Shown here piece by piece: positions 54,633 to 64,000 of a stretch of 64,000 nucleotides of DNA. The stretch lies in NCBI GenBank assembly GCA_023525975.1, contig CM042022.1, positions 25,345,001-25,409,000 on the forward strand. Reading direction: 5' to 3'. The notes below the pieces were generated by a model. The model was not told the DNA's origin, made no database searches, and worked only from the letters and a program-made list of their open reading frames with translations. Position numbers and translations under genes: made by a program. The stretch is from Smallanthus sonchifolius. Lineage: Eukaryota; Streptophyta; Magnoliopsida; Asterales; Asteraceae. Positions within the stretch are counted from its first letter, which is position 1; every line of letters starts with the position of its first letter.

Positions 54633-54639
54633 AAAGGGT

Positions 54640-56045
54640 CAAGATGAGGCACTTAAAGAAGAAAACATAAAGAAGGAAAGGATGGTTGGCCAACAGGACA
54701 AGTTGGAATATAACACCCTTGGTGTTAGGACACGTTTTGGACGGGTATGGATACCTATGGGTGGCGAGCTTAGAACCAAAATCTTTGATGAGGATCATAA
54801 GTCTCGGTACTCTATCCATCCTGGTACCAATAAAATGTACCAAGACCTAAGGAAGGAATACTGGTGGCCTGGAATGAAACACGAAGTGACAAAGTACGTA
54901 AGCAACTGCTTGACTTGCTCATAAGTAAAGGCCAAACACCAGAAACCGTATGGAAAGATTCGACCACTTGATATACCGGAATGGAAGTGGGAACACATTA
55001 CCATGGACTTCATAACTAAGCTACCACGCATAGCTAAAGGTCATGACGCCATTTTGGTAATTGTGGACCGTTTAACAAAGCGTGCTCATTTCCTACCTAT
55101 TCGCGAGACGTTCTCGTCAGAAAGGTTAGCATAAGTGTTTATTAACGAAGTAGTAGCACGGCATGGGATGCCTTTGATGATCGTGTCTGACCGGGACACA
55201 CGATTCACATCGAGGAACTAGAAAAGATTTCACGAGGCGATAGGCACGAGGCTTAATATCAGCACGGCATACCACCCGCAAACAGATGGTCAGTCCGAAA
55301 GGACCATTCAGACCTTGGAGGATATGTTTCGCGCTTGTATTATCGATTTTGGCGGCAGTTGGGACACTTATCTGCCGTTAGCCGAATTAACCTACAACAA
55401 TAGTCATCACACGACGATAGGCATGCGGCCTTACGAAATGTTGTATGGGAGAAGATGTAGGACCCTAGTTTGTTGGGTGAGACTGGACAGAAGGAATTAG
55501 GAAGTCTTGAAGTCGTAAGAGAAACATCGGAAAGGTTTGATCAAATCAAAGCACGAATGAAGGCCGCACAAGATCGTCAGAACTCCTATGCGGATAAACG
55601 ACGAAGGCCTATTAAGTTTGATGTTGGGGACAGAGTAATGTTGAAAGTGTCACCTTGGAAGGGAATCATACGATTCAGGAAGAGAGGAAAGTTAAGTTCG
55701 AGGTTTATCGGACCATTCAAGATAATGGCACGGGTTGGTGAAGTCGCTTGTCGGTTAGAGTTGCCTGATGAGTTAAGTGGGATTCATCCTACCTTCCTTG
55801 TATCACACTTGAGAAAGTGTTTGGCGGATGAATCGGCTCACGTACCACTTATTGACATCGAGGTCGACAACAGCCTTAACTACATTGAAGAACCCGTGGC
55901 CATCTTAGACAGAAAGGAGAAGTGTTTGCGTAATAAGATTATTCAATTGGTTAAAGCCCAATGGAAGCATCGAAGGGGATCAGAAGCCATTTGGGAAACG
56001 GATACGAAAATGAGGGAGTCGTACCCTCAACTATTTGACTTATGA
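54640..56045 (+). pseudogene. Element H integrase and chromodomain
   Basis: HHCC region at about 54793-54924 (DHKSRYSIHPGTNKMYQDLR, CLTCS), core D in MDFITKLPR, D in VSDRDTRFTS, E in QTDGQSERTIQT; TYNNSHHTTIGMRPYEMLYG follows. Stops at 54922, 55132 and 55219 and a frameshift near 55480. The C-terminal part (55470-56045) is open: FDVGDRVMLKVSPWKGIIRF (GPY/F region), HPTFLVSHLRKCLADES, then a chromodomain-like tail (PVAILDRKEKCLRNKIIQLV, WETDTKMRESYP). Confidence 0.9.
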
Positions 56046-56066
56046 CAGGTTTCGGGGACAAAACCT

Positions 56067-56085
56067 ATTGTAAGGGGGGTAGACT
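56067..56085 (+). promoter_or_regulatory. Element H polypurine tract
   Basis: ATTGTAAGGGGGGTAGACT directly before the 3' LTR, after TTTCGGGGACAAAACC. Confidence 0.9.
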
Positions 56086-58062
56086 TGTAACATCCCAAAA
56101 ATAAAACGACAGTTATAATAACGGAATAAATGAACGAGGCATGTCAGGTCGGGCCGGATGGGCAGTCAGGCGGGAAGGGGAGTCTCCCCTATAAATAGCT
56201 TAGGTCTCCATCATTTCTCTCATTTGCAAGTTCTAGAGAGAGAAACCATAGAGAGAGAAAGTTGGCGGATCGACCCGAGATTTCAGCAAAGTGTTACTCC
56301 ATAGATCGTGAGAAGAACCTTCGGATCAGAAACTCGATTCAGGTAACGATCGGGCCTAAATCTGAGTTTTTGTTCGTTTTTGGGTTTTTCGGGTTTTGGG
56401 TGAAAAGGTAACGTTTTCACGGATAAAACTGAAAGATAAACATAGATTTGGGTTCCTTAATGGAAAGCAAACTTTTTGAAGTAAACAAGTTTGGGATCTT
56501 GACCTGATCAGACCCGAAGGCGAAAGTTAGGGTTTTTTTTGCGAAGAAGCAGTTCGTGCGTACTTATCAAGTACGCATGAAGATGATCCTGCGTACTTAC
56601 CAAGTACGCAAGAAGAGGATCCAGTGTACATATCAAGTACGTATGAAGAGGGTCATGCGTACTTATCAAGTACGCATGAAGAAGGTACTGCGTATTTATC
56701 AAGTACGCATGAAGCAAAGTCTTCACACTTATTAAGTACGCAAGAACAAGTCCCTGCGCACTTGCTAAGTGCACAGGCATCAGGCTGGTTAAGTAAAGTT
56801 AATATGTTTAGAATGGTTAAACCGTTAGATTTGGTATTGGTCTGATGAGTATTTAACTAATCAATTCAGATCGGAAGTGACGTTGTTGGACCTTGTTTAG
56901 GACAACCCAAATTAGCTTATCAGGTGAGTTCTAGAAGCCCTCTTTTAAATGTTTTAATAATGTTTTTGGGCTGGTGTGCATACGTAACGATGTTACTATT
57001 TTATAAAACGATGTTTATGAATGTTGTAAGTGACGTTTTATAAAATGATGTTTATGAACGATGTTTTGGAAGGAAGGGTTATGAAAGAAGTATTTATGAA
57101 ATATTTTGCCAAAAGAAGTTTATGAAGTGTTTACGAATGAATGAATGTTTTTAATAAAACGTACGAATGCTTTAACTGAAGTTTTGAAGTAAAAGAAGCG
57201 AAGGTTTACGAAAGTCACAAACGAACGAATCCGTCAATATTCCTTAGGGAATGAAGGTTAAGGGTACGGGAAGTATGTTATGGGCCTTTACCTTTTATGG
57301 GCCTCTGTGGCTGGCCAACTGTTGTACAACTGGGGTGATGACGGTCACCAAGGGGATTATCATGATCCTTGAAATTTGGTACGATTTACCTTACGGGGTA
57401 GTCGTGCTTGAAGTTTGGTACTTGCGCCTTACAGGGTGTAGTGCTTGAAGTTTGGTACGCGTCATCCTTATGATGCCGTGCTTAAAGTAGTGTTGAATAA
57501 CCTAAGTATCGGGCCCTAGGAGTTCTTCACCCAAAGGACAGTATGGTGATTGATGGGCCTAGTGGTGGTGATCTTTAGGTTATTCAGCCAGTATGTGAAG
57601 TTTGGATTTGACGGTTACGAGAAGGCGCAGATTCGATATGTTCGTTGACTTATGTTTATGAAGTGTTATGTTTTGTTATTGCATTATTTTATGTACGCTT
57701 TTTATTAAATGAAGTGTGAAGTTATGTTTTTGGCAAATTATTTGAAGTTAAAGTTTTATGTTAAAACTAAAACTGACCAGCGTAGCTGACTTTTTAGTAT
57801 GCACATTCAAGTTAAAGCAGGTTACGATGATGGAAGGTGATGCTGGGTGGCTTGATGAGTTACCCGGACGACATGAAGACTGGCATCCCGTTATGATTAG
57901 ATTATGTTATGTTTATGTATTAGACTATGTTACGCTTCCGCATGTTGAACAATGTAATGGTATAAAGTATTTTCCGCTGCGTTATTTTGATCTTCAAGTT
58001 TAAGAACTGTTTGTAAATGAGTAAATCCAACAAGTGAGTCCTCCCGGGTTTGGGGACTTACA
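56086..58062 (+). repeat. Element H 3' LTR
   Basis: 1,977 bp. TATAAATA 56190-56197; the same palindrome array at 56557-56778, with several units that differ from the 5' copy (for example CAGTGTACATATCAAGTACG and TTCACACTTATTAAGTACGC). LTR starts differ by compensating indels near TATA. Confidence 0.93.
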
Positions 58063-59460
58063 TATATTATCCTTAAACCCAAAAATCCCAAAAATATAAT
58101 CCGCCTAGATAGCCCTTTAAGCCTTAGCCTTTTCTTTTCTACTACCCACATTTATCAACCAACCTGCTTTTCGTAAACACCGGTTTATTGGCTGAATGTC
58201 TTCAAAATGGGAAAATTATCTTATGTCGTTATTTCAAGTTCATTACCATTAAGGCAATTTGGAAAGAATCTGTTTCACTCGAAGGAATTGGAATATACAA
58301 GAAGGTGGATGTATTAGAAAGAAACAGTCGAACTATCTTTAAGGAATTTATGGAAATAATATTTCAAGGAAATTGAGGAAAAACAGTTATTGAAGAATTT
58401 GACTTCATACAAAAAGAAAAGAAAAAAATAGAAACAGAAGAAAAGAAAAAGAAAGAAAGAAGTGAGTTTTTTACCAGCTAGACCTTAAAGAACTGGATAT
58501 GCATTCTTTTGATTTTAATTTTCTTTTCTGCCTTCATTTCACAAAGCCTAAATTACCGCCCGAACTCCGAGAGAAAATTTTCAAAGCAACTAGTGATGTA
58601 AGAAAACGGTGGCGCAAGCAAGAACAACTGTCACCATTCTGCGGCTTGTCAAAAAGTGCCGCCAAAAGAAGAGCCAAAATATACGACAAATGTGTGAAGT
58701 ATGGCAACCGGGGCACGCTAGAAAGTGTATCAAGAATCAAACTCATTCCCAGCATGAGTATACTCATCTGATCAAAGTAGGAGCTGTTAGGCTACATGCC
58801 AAAATATCCATACGGAAAGGCAGTAATGTGTACTACACAGTGAGGAAATAGTTGAGAATGATAAGAGATCTTGGTCTTGGAAATCTGACCATAAACGAGC
58901 CCTCAGATTAGTTATACCCTCATGATCTGAGTCCTGTAGAGGGACCTGCTAGTATTTTCCATTTTAAGCCATGAAGCCGTAGCTATGTGTTTCAAGATAG
59001 CTGTAGCCATTCAAACCCTTTAAATCCCTAAAAAACCAAAAAGATTTTCATTTTCACCCTTTATTTTTCTTTTAACCACATTACAACCCTTTTAAAGTCC
59101 TCTTGATTCATGCATACTACTTAGTTAGTTGGTGGAGACTTGATCTACATACAAGCTTATGGCCATTGCATAATTCGATTTGAACTTAAGTGTTCCACTC
59201 AACCTACATTATCCATACATATATTACCCTAGAGTTGAGTGAACATTGTGAGGAGTGAAAGTTTATGCATAATTGATGCTCTAGTAGGCTTGTCATGGAT
59301 TCCATCATAGAAAAACACAAAAATAGAATAAGTAAATCAAGAGTTATCCCAGAGTTTCCATCTACTTGGGGCTCCATTACCCTTTGTAAGGTTTTTAGTT
59401 ATGGGTATAATCATTCATGAGTTTGCATAAGGACAAGCAAAGTCTAAGTGTGGGGTATTA
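58063..59460 (+). other. Element D 3' internal region
   Basis: Athila-like 3' sequence after H. A basic frame (58499-58771, then shifted to 58851) reads KPKLPPELREKIFKATSDVR and SPFCGLSKSAAKRRAKIYDK; I do not recognise it. The rest is non-coding, ending in AAGTGTGGGG (59446-59455), the polypurine tract next to the 3' LTR. Confidence 0.55.
58499..58851 (+). pseudogene. Element D hypothetical basic ORF, frameshifted
   Basis: About 115 residues over two frames, Lys/Arg-rich (VRKRWRKQEQ, SAAKRRAKIYDK), no membrane segment and so unlike an Athila envelope-like ORF. It sits where Athila elements may carry a third ORF. Coding status uncertain. Confidence 0.35.
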
Positions 59461-61112
59461 TGATATGCCCTAAATTATGCATGTTTTGCATGCATAATAA
59501 CCCACATATTATGGTACTAATTGATTAATAACCTTGCAATTGATACTTATAGCATTTATACTTTACAATTGCATGTTATTCGATGTCCCAAGATAAACAG
59601 AGGAAAAACCAGCTTAAAACATGAAGAAATCAAGCTTTCGGAGGACCAAACCCGAGCATTGACCCCCAAGAAGTCAAAATTGGACCACAAGAAGACAACC
59701 ATCAGTTAAAAGACAAAACTGGGCAGCAGAGGGGGGATGCACGACCGTGCATTGGCCACTTCTGCTCCCCAGAGCCCAGTACAGTGTCCTTTGTACCCTG
59801 TTTGATTCCCGAGGTGTTTGCACGCCCGTACAATCCAATGCACGGCCGTGCATTGCTCATTTTGAGGCCTATAAATAGATGGATTGGGTTATTCATTTTA
59901 CACACCTCAATACACCATTCCATACCTCGAGATAGAGAGAATAGTTCGTTTCTAGTAGAATTAGAGTAGTAGTGAGTAGAGTGGCTCTTCTTCCTTGTTC
60001 CACAATAGGGGAGCCTACGAAACTCAGCGTTACGCTAGTTAGCATGGCCATTCGTGGCTAAGCTTCTTGTATTGCTAGGGTGAAGATGATGTTTGGTGCA
60101 TGTTAATGTTTGACGTATTAATCTAGTGGTATGTTTATGTCTTTAATTATTCGTCCTTAAAACCACCATTTGGTGGGCTTTTATTATTGTCTAAATTCGT
60201 CTTTATATTTGTGAGTGTTCTTGATTTTAAAGCGTAAGATCGTAAAACCTTTTTAATCAAACTTCTTTTGAAACTTGTACGTCTTTATACTAGCAGAGAT
60301 TGATAAGCCCAAGCTTGGTCAACATTGTTAAGGTCGTAAGTCTTTATACGAACTTCTTATGCGACCAAGAATTGGTGAACTCATTTTGGGAACGGTACGT
60401 CTTTATACTTGGTCCCATTGGTACACCGCCTCCCGATGAGCAAAATACAATCAACTATTTAACCTTAATACAAAGCATTTACGTTCGATGTCTTAAACCA
60501 ACCCGGAGATGACCATTCGAAGGGTTGAGGGTAACTGTTGTCCTTAACGGGAGGCACTACCATTTTAATTTAAAGCTTTTAATTCGTGAATCAAATGTCG
60601 TGAGGACGAGGCTCTAGCGATGACCCGGGTCACAAGTTTGTAGTAGTCATATCACTATATTAGTCAACTTAACATTATCACGTACCAAGCTGATTGGAAG
60701 CCCGAAACAATACTCTTCGTAACCTAATCATTTCCAAGATATTTACTTTCCTGCTATTTACTATTCTGTTCGTTACATTTCTGTTACACACTTCACGCAC
60801 AATTTTACTTTTATGTTATTTACTTTACCATCATTTAGTTTTTTGTCATTTACTATTCCGCTTCACAAGCACACAAAACCCACTCACTAATTAATATAAC
60901 TAAACGATAACAAAAGTTGAGTATTGGAACTCGACCGTGTCCATTGGTTCAATACTTGGTTCTTACCTAAACTATATTACGCTGCGATAGGTACACTTGC
61001 CTATTGTGCGTTTTTAAGTTAAAGTAATTATCATTTTATAAATTTAAAACCTGATCTCGTAAAACCGTCATAAAAATATATTCTATTTTTATATACTAAA
61101 AACGACACATCA
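59461..61112 (+). repeat. Element D 3' LTR
   Basis: About 1,652 bp; TATAAATA 59870-59877; perfect 18-bp palindrome AATGCACGGCCGTGCATT at 59837-59854, 15 bp upstream. Right duplication CTACC 61113-61117. Confidence 0.92.
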
Positions 61113-61117
61113 CTACC

Positions 61118-63108
61118 AAGAATGTCAGTTCTTTAGTTTGGGATCCTCATCCTTTACTCAATGTCTGAGCCTCTCAATCTTTTCTTAACTTCTACTCCTA
61201 GCTACAAGAAGCAATGTTCATAGATGACTTCTGAGGCGCTGCCTCCGTCGATGTAGACTTTCCTGACATCTTGCTCCTCGAATTGGGCTCGTATGACCAT
61301 GGGAGAAGATGAGTGTTCTCCCTTTTGGAGAGGAGGGAAAGCAATTCTTTGTCGGGTCCACCAATCCTTCGGTTCTCTTTGGCAACATGCCTTCGAGCCG
61401 TCGATCATATATATATATATTGTTTTTTCCTGGTCGGTTTGTCTTTTTTACCTCCTCCATGCTTCTTTTATGCCTGATGTTTTTGAGTAAGTGAGCCAGC
61501 TCTCCTAATTTGACAGCATCCTCGATTTGATTCTTCAATTGGAAACAATCATTGTTGTGGTGGCCCTTGTCCCCGTGGAACTCGCAGTATTTGGACTGAT
61601 CCTTTCTTGGTCGGGACGTTGGTCTTGGAGGCTTAAAAGTAAAGCGGGCTTCCTCCGTCGCAGGATCACTCTAGGGGTTTTGGTCAGTTCTGTGAACTGG
61701 ATGCCTCGGGGCCTTTCAGGAGTCCTTTCCCGTTTCTCTGGTCGGGAGTAGGGAATTTTTTTCATACCTTCGCCGATTATCTGATCGGTATCCTCCAATT
61801 CTTCGGTCCACATAAGTCGACCTGGAGCGGTACCTGGATGGTGAAGATGGCTTTCCCCCATCAGTTTTTAACCAACCTTCTCGAGCCTGTAAAGCTTCCT
61901 TTCCTCGTAGAAAAGCTTTACCATCTCCATTGCCTCTTACATCGTCTTAGGAGGGTGTTTTCCCATCTCCTCACACAACTGTTTTGGGCGAACGCCATAG
62001 ACAAAACTTGAGACTCTCATCCTCTCCGTGGCATTTCCTACGCAGAGGCTCTCCTTTTTGTATCTTTGCATGAAATCTTTGAGGGGTTCATCATCCTTCT
62101 CTCTGATGTAGTGGAGGGAGACAGGATCTTTGACACATTTTCGTTGTTACATAAAATTGGCCAGGAAGCTTTTGCTGAGGTCTTCAAAGTTGTAGACGCT
62201 TCCTTCGAGGATATCATTGTACCAGACATGTGCTGCTCCTGTGAGGGTTTAGATGAACATTTGTACCACAATGGCAAGGACCATTATTCCACCTTGGCTA
62301 CTTCTGAGAAAAGTTGTAGATGGTCATCTGGGTCTCCAGTTCCGTCATACATTTTTAGTCTTGGCGAGTAATTTGAATTCGGAGATCCTCTTTGTGAACT
62401 TATCTGAGTCTCTAGGTCTGTATGGCTTCAAGAGTTCATCCAGAAGGTCATCACTTTCGGTCTATAGGACTAAGCCGTCGTCTTATGTTTGTAGTACGTC
62501 TCTCCCTACATCTCGTGATATAGGGTTGGAGAGTGCGGATGGTCCAACCTGGTAAGGAGAGGTTGTTGACATCCCTACGTTTTACCAAGGAAAATACAGA
62601 GTGTACGGGAGATATGGGATGTTCTGCGCAGCGAGGAGTTAGCCCATTGGGAGTTGGGATACTGTCTGGGTCGGTCCCTGCTGGATCGGGACGAAGGTGT
62701 TCTCTGGGGTTGTCAAGGTCGGACTTTGTGACACAATTCCCATGATTGGTGTGGATATGGACCCGGGGGCCGCTCCCAGCTGCTCGGGGGCCGTCGGTTG
62801 GGTGTGGAGATGTTTAGCTTCTGAATCTGCAACCTTATCTGTTCGGATGGGGCGCTGCCAGAGGCGCCACCTGCTTCCTCCTCACAAGAGAGTCTTACCG
62901 CCACCCCCTTCATTATTTTTCTTCGGATGTGGTCATTCAACAGTTGTTGCAGCTTGGGGAAATGTTCCTTGACCCCTTCGGGTGTGACTTCCATCATGTC
63001 CGGTATTTCTACCACATCCTCCAGAGAGTTTGTCTGAGGTACTTCTTCCAGAACCGGCTGGTCTTCACCCGGAATTTCCCTTCTCTTAATGAAAAACAAC
63101 AAAAACAA
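61118..63108 (-). pseudogene. gag: Element A gag and protease N-terminus (Tat/Retand)
   Basis: Minus strand from about 63108: an N-terminal region with KEHFPKLQQLLNDHIRRKIM, then in shifted frames the capsid (AHVWYNDILEG, FEDLSKSFLANFM, RKCVKDPVSLHYIREKDDEP, FMQRYKKESLCVG), then KPPRPTSRPRKDQSKYCEFH with a knuckle-like CEFHGDKGHHNNDC, NQIEDAVKLGELAHLLKNIR, and protease VRKVYIDGGSASEVIYEHCF (D-G-G instead of D-S/T-G, normal for Tat relatives). Stops and frameshifts abound. Coding continues at 13804 after D and C. Confidence 0.85.
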
Positions 63109-63157
63109 CGAGTAAATTCAAGGATGAGACACTCTTCAAGTGACTACATCGAAGCAT

Positions 63158-63175
63158 GCCCCATAGTGGGCGCCA
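63158..63175 (-). promoter_or_regulatory. Element A primer-binding site
   Basis: Minus strand TGGCGCCCACTATGGGGC, two bases after the 5' LTR; this type is common in Tat elements. Confidence 0.85.
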
Positions 63176-63177
63176 CT

Positions 63178-63862
63178 TGTTACTACAACGATTATGCGAT
63201 AGGGACTAAGTATGCTTTATTAATATAATAACTCACTTATCCTTGGAAGTTCCAAGGTTAAGTGGTATGGTTATAGGATTAGATACAAGTGTGAGTAATG
63301 AGTGACTACAGGAAAGTAGCTGGTTACAAGGAGAAGTAAGCGAATACTAGGGAGAGTAGGCAGGAGAGGATAAAGTTATTGAGTGGGTTGAAGTCTTGAA
63401 TCCGGTGTGTGTTTGAATGAAGCCCAAGGTTCATATTTATAGTGTCTTCAACGGGTTCCTCTTCTTCCTAGTTAGTCCCGTGACTTCTCTAGAAGAGGAA
63501 GTTCTTCAGGGGACTTTCTTCCTCTCAGAGTTCTCTCTCTTCTGAACATCATTATTCAGGAAATAAGTTGACTTCTTCCTCTGCAAACAGATACCGCTCC
63601 TTTTTGTCTTTCTTACTGGGTTAACGTCTCTTTTGCCTCATTCTTCAGGATTTGGTTTATGTGAACAAGAAGCACCTCGGTTATTGTGTTGTCGTATTAC
63701 TTGTTCACCGGGAGGAGAGGCCTTACAACGTCATCAAGTATTTAACTTTCGGATGTTGAGAATCCCTTGGCTCTGGCGGAGTCCTCTCTTTATGTAATCT
63801 TCAAGTATTTAACTCTTTTAATTAGTGGAGGGTAATGGAAGATGAATCCTCCTACGTCATCA
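63178..63862 (-). repeat. Element A 5' LTR
   Basis: About 685 bp, TGTTACTAC...GTCATCA on the plus strand, matching 1833-2509 with a small insertion near 63728. Followed by AAACT (63863-63867), the exact right duplication. Confidence 0.92.
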
Positions 63863-63867
63863 AAACT

Positions 63868-64000
63868 ATCATAAAAACTCTTTAGTTGGATTAAGATTTC
63901 CATAATGACATTTAATAAAACTGTGAACTTAGATCAAGTGGTATACCACTCGTGAGCCCCTTCGTGAGGGTTGCTCACGGCGTGAAGGAGAAAGGCACAC
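63868..64000. other. Flank right of element A
   Basis: Continues the pre-insertion DNA of 1-1832. No gene. It ends with a perfect 14-bp palindrome AGTGGTATACCACT (63937-63950) and inverted CGTGAGC/GCTCACG (63951-63979), perhaps the edge of another repeat. Confidence 0.5.

Larger units (their letters stand above)
44347..58062 (+). mobile_element. Element H: Tekay/Del chromovirus with U5 palindrome array, carrying element G
   Basis: LTRs 44347-46323 and 56086-58062, each 1,977 bp, begin TGTAACATCCC and end CTTACA. They are flanked by TATAT on both sides (44342-44346, 58063-58067). Primer site TGGTATCAGAGC and polypurine tract GTAAGGGGGGTAGACT are intact. Order: gag, protease, [G], partial RT, RNase H, integrase, chromodomain. 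The LTRs are alike and the target duplication exact, so H appears younger than A or B. RT N-terminus is missing because of a deletion shared with the 3' end of G. Confidence 0.93.
20039..61112 (+). mobile_element. Element D: Athila-type Ty3/gypsy retrotransposon lacking RT, RNase H and integrase
   Basis: LTRs 20039-21614 and 59461-61112 begin TGATATG and end GACACATCA, flanked by the exact duplication CTACC (20034-20038 and 61113-61117). Own sequence: 21615-23102, 31795-32831, 43284-44346 and 58063-59460, about 5 kb. It has an Asp-tRNA primer site, gag and an Athila protease; after protease the reading ends across the F insertion with no polymerase or integrase. It is interrupted by E (in gag), F (after protease) and H (3' non-coding). 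It would need trans help. Confidence 0.92.
1833..63862 (-). mobile_element. Element A: Tat/Retand-type Ty3/gypsy retrotransposon, internally deleted host of all nested insertions
   Basis: The outermost element has related LTRs at 1833-2509 and 63178-63862, TG/CA ends and an exact 5-bp duplication AAACT (1828-1832 and 63863-63867). Read on the minus strand the order is 5' LTR (right), primer site, gag and protease start (63108 to 61118), protease end and partial RT (13804 to about 13112), an antisense extra ORF (plus strand, about 12100 to 13112), polypurine tract and 3' LTR (left). RT C-terminus, RNase H and integrase are missing. B, C and D interrupt it. Without insertions it would be about 5.4 kb. 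The antisense ORF between pol and 3' LTR is typical of the Retand branch of Tat. Confidence 0.92.

Noticed and set aside
58499..58851. Envelope-like ORF of Athila
   Set aside because: No signal peptide, transmembrane segment or Cys pattern; kept only as unknown basic ORF.

Overview
This window looks like intergenic heterochromatin from a large flowering-plant genome. I found no host protein-coding gene and no rRNA or tRNA gene. Element types suggest Asteraceae: Tat/Retand with an antisense extra ORF, Athila, Tekay-type chromoviruses, and SIRE-like Ty1/copia elements with a large third ORF. That family assignment is inference from remembered protein families, not a search result.

Layout. Bases 1-1832 hold a short Helitron-like element, a (TA)n tract, a terminal-inverted-repeat element with a very G-rich core, and unassigned AT-rich sequence. 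Almost everything else (1833-63862) is one Tat/Retand LTR retrotransposon (A, minus strand, flanked by an exact AAACT duplication), about 5.4 kb of its own DNA swollen to 62 kb by nested insertions. B (2558-11813, Tekay, plus) sits near its 3' end. C (13810-20031, small Athila-like non-autonomous) and D (20039-61112, Athila without RT, RNase H or integrase) both landed in its protease region, with overlapping target sites. D in turn holds E (23103-31794, minus, pol-less Tekay-like), F (32832-43283, SIRE-like copia coding on the minus strand but rearranged) and H (44347-58062, Tekay, plus). H contains G (48382 to about 53664), a copia-like element with LTR and primer site but no gag or pol, carrying only the large extra ORF. 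Nesting is four deep: A>D>H>G. All boundaries were read by eye from LTR pairs, TG/CA ends, primer sites, polypurine tracts and 5-bp duplications.

How the parts work together. No element here looks fully autonomous: coding regions carry stops (some CAG-to-TAG-like), frameshifts and deletions. Shared logic is still visible: LTR promoter with TATA box, tRNA primer site, gag-protease-RT-RNase H-integrase, and in several families an extra ORF.

Most unusual signal. Most of the families carry their own short, near-perfect, repeated palindrome, in five of six cases just upstream of the LTR TATA box: GGTAGCGGACCGCTACC in B, CTCGCGGTACGCGAG in C, AATGCACGGCCGTGCATT in D, CGAAACTACTAGTTTCG in F, and GCGTACTTATCAAGTACGC in both G (Ty1) and H (Ty3). 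The last motif is shared by two superfamilies together with a GCGCAGGCATCAGG tag, and in H it forms a 39-bp-period array downstream of the TATA box. In F and G the same palindromes recur inside the element upstream of the extra ORF; in G they precede a second TATA box and a splice-acceptor-like site.
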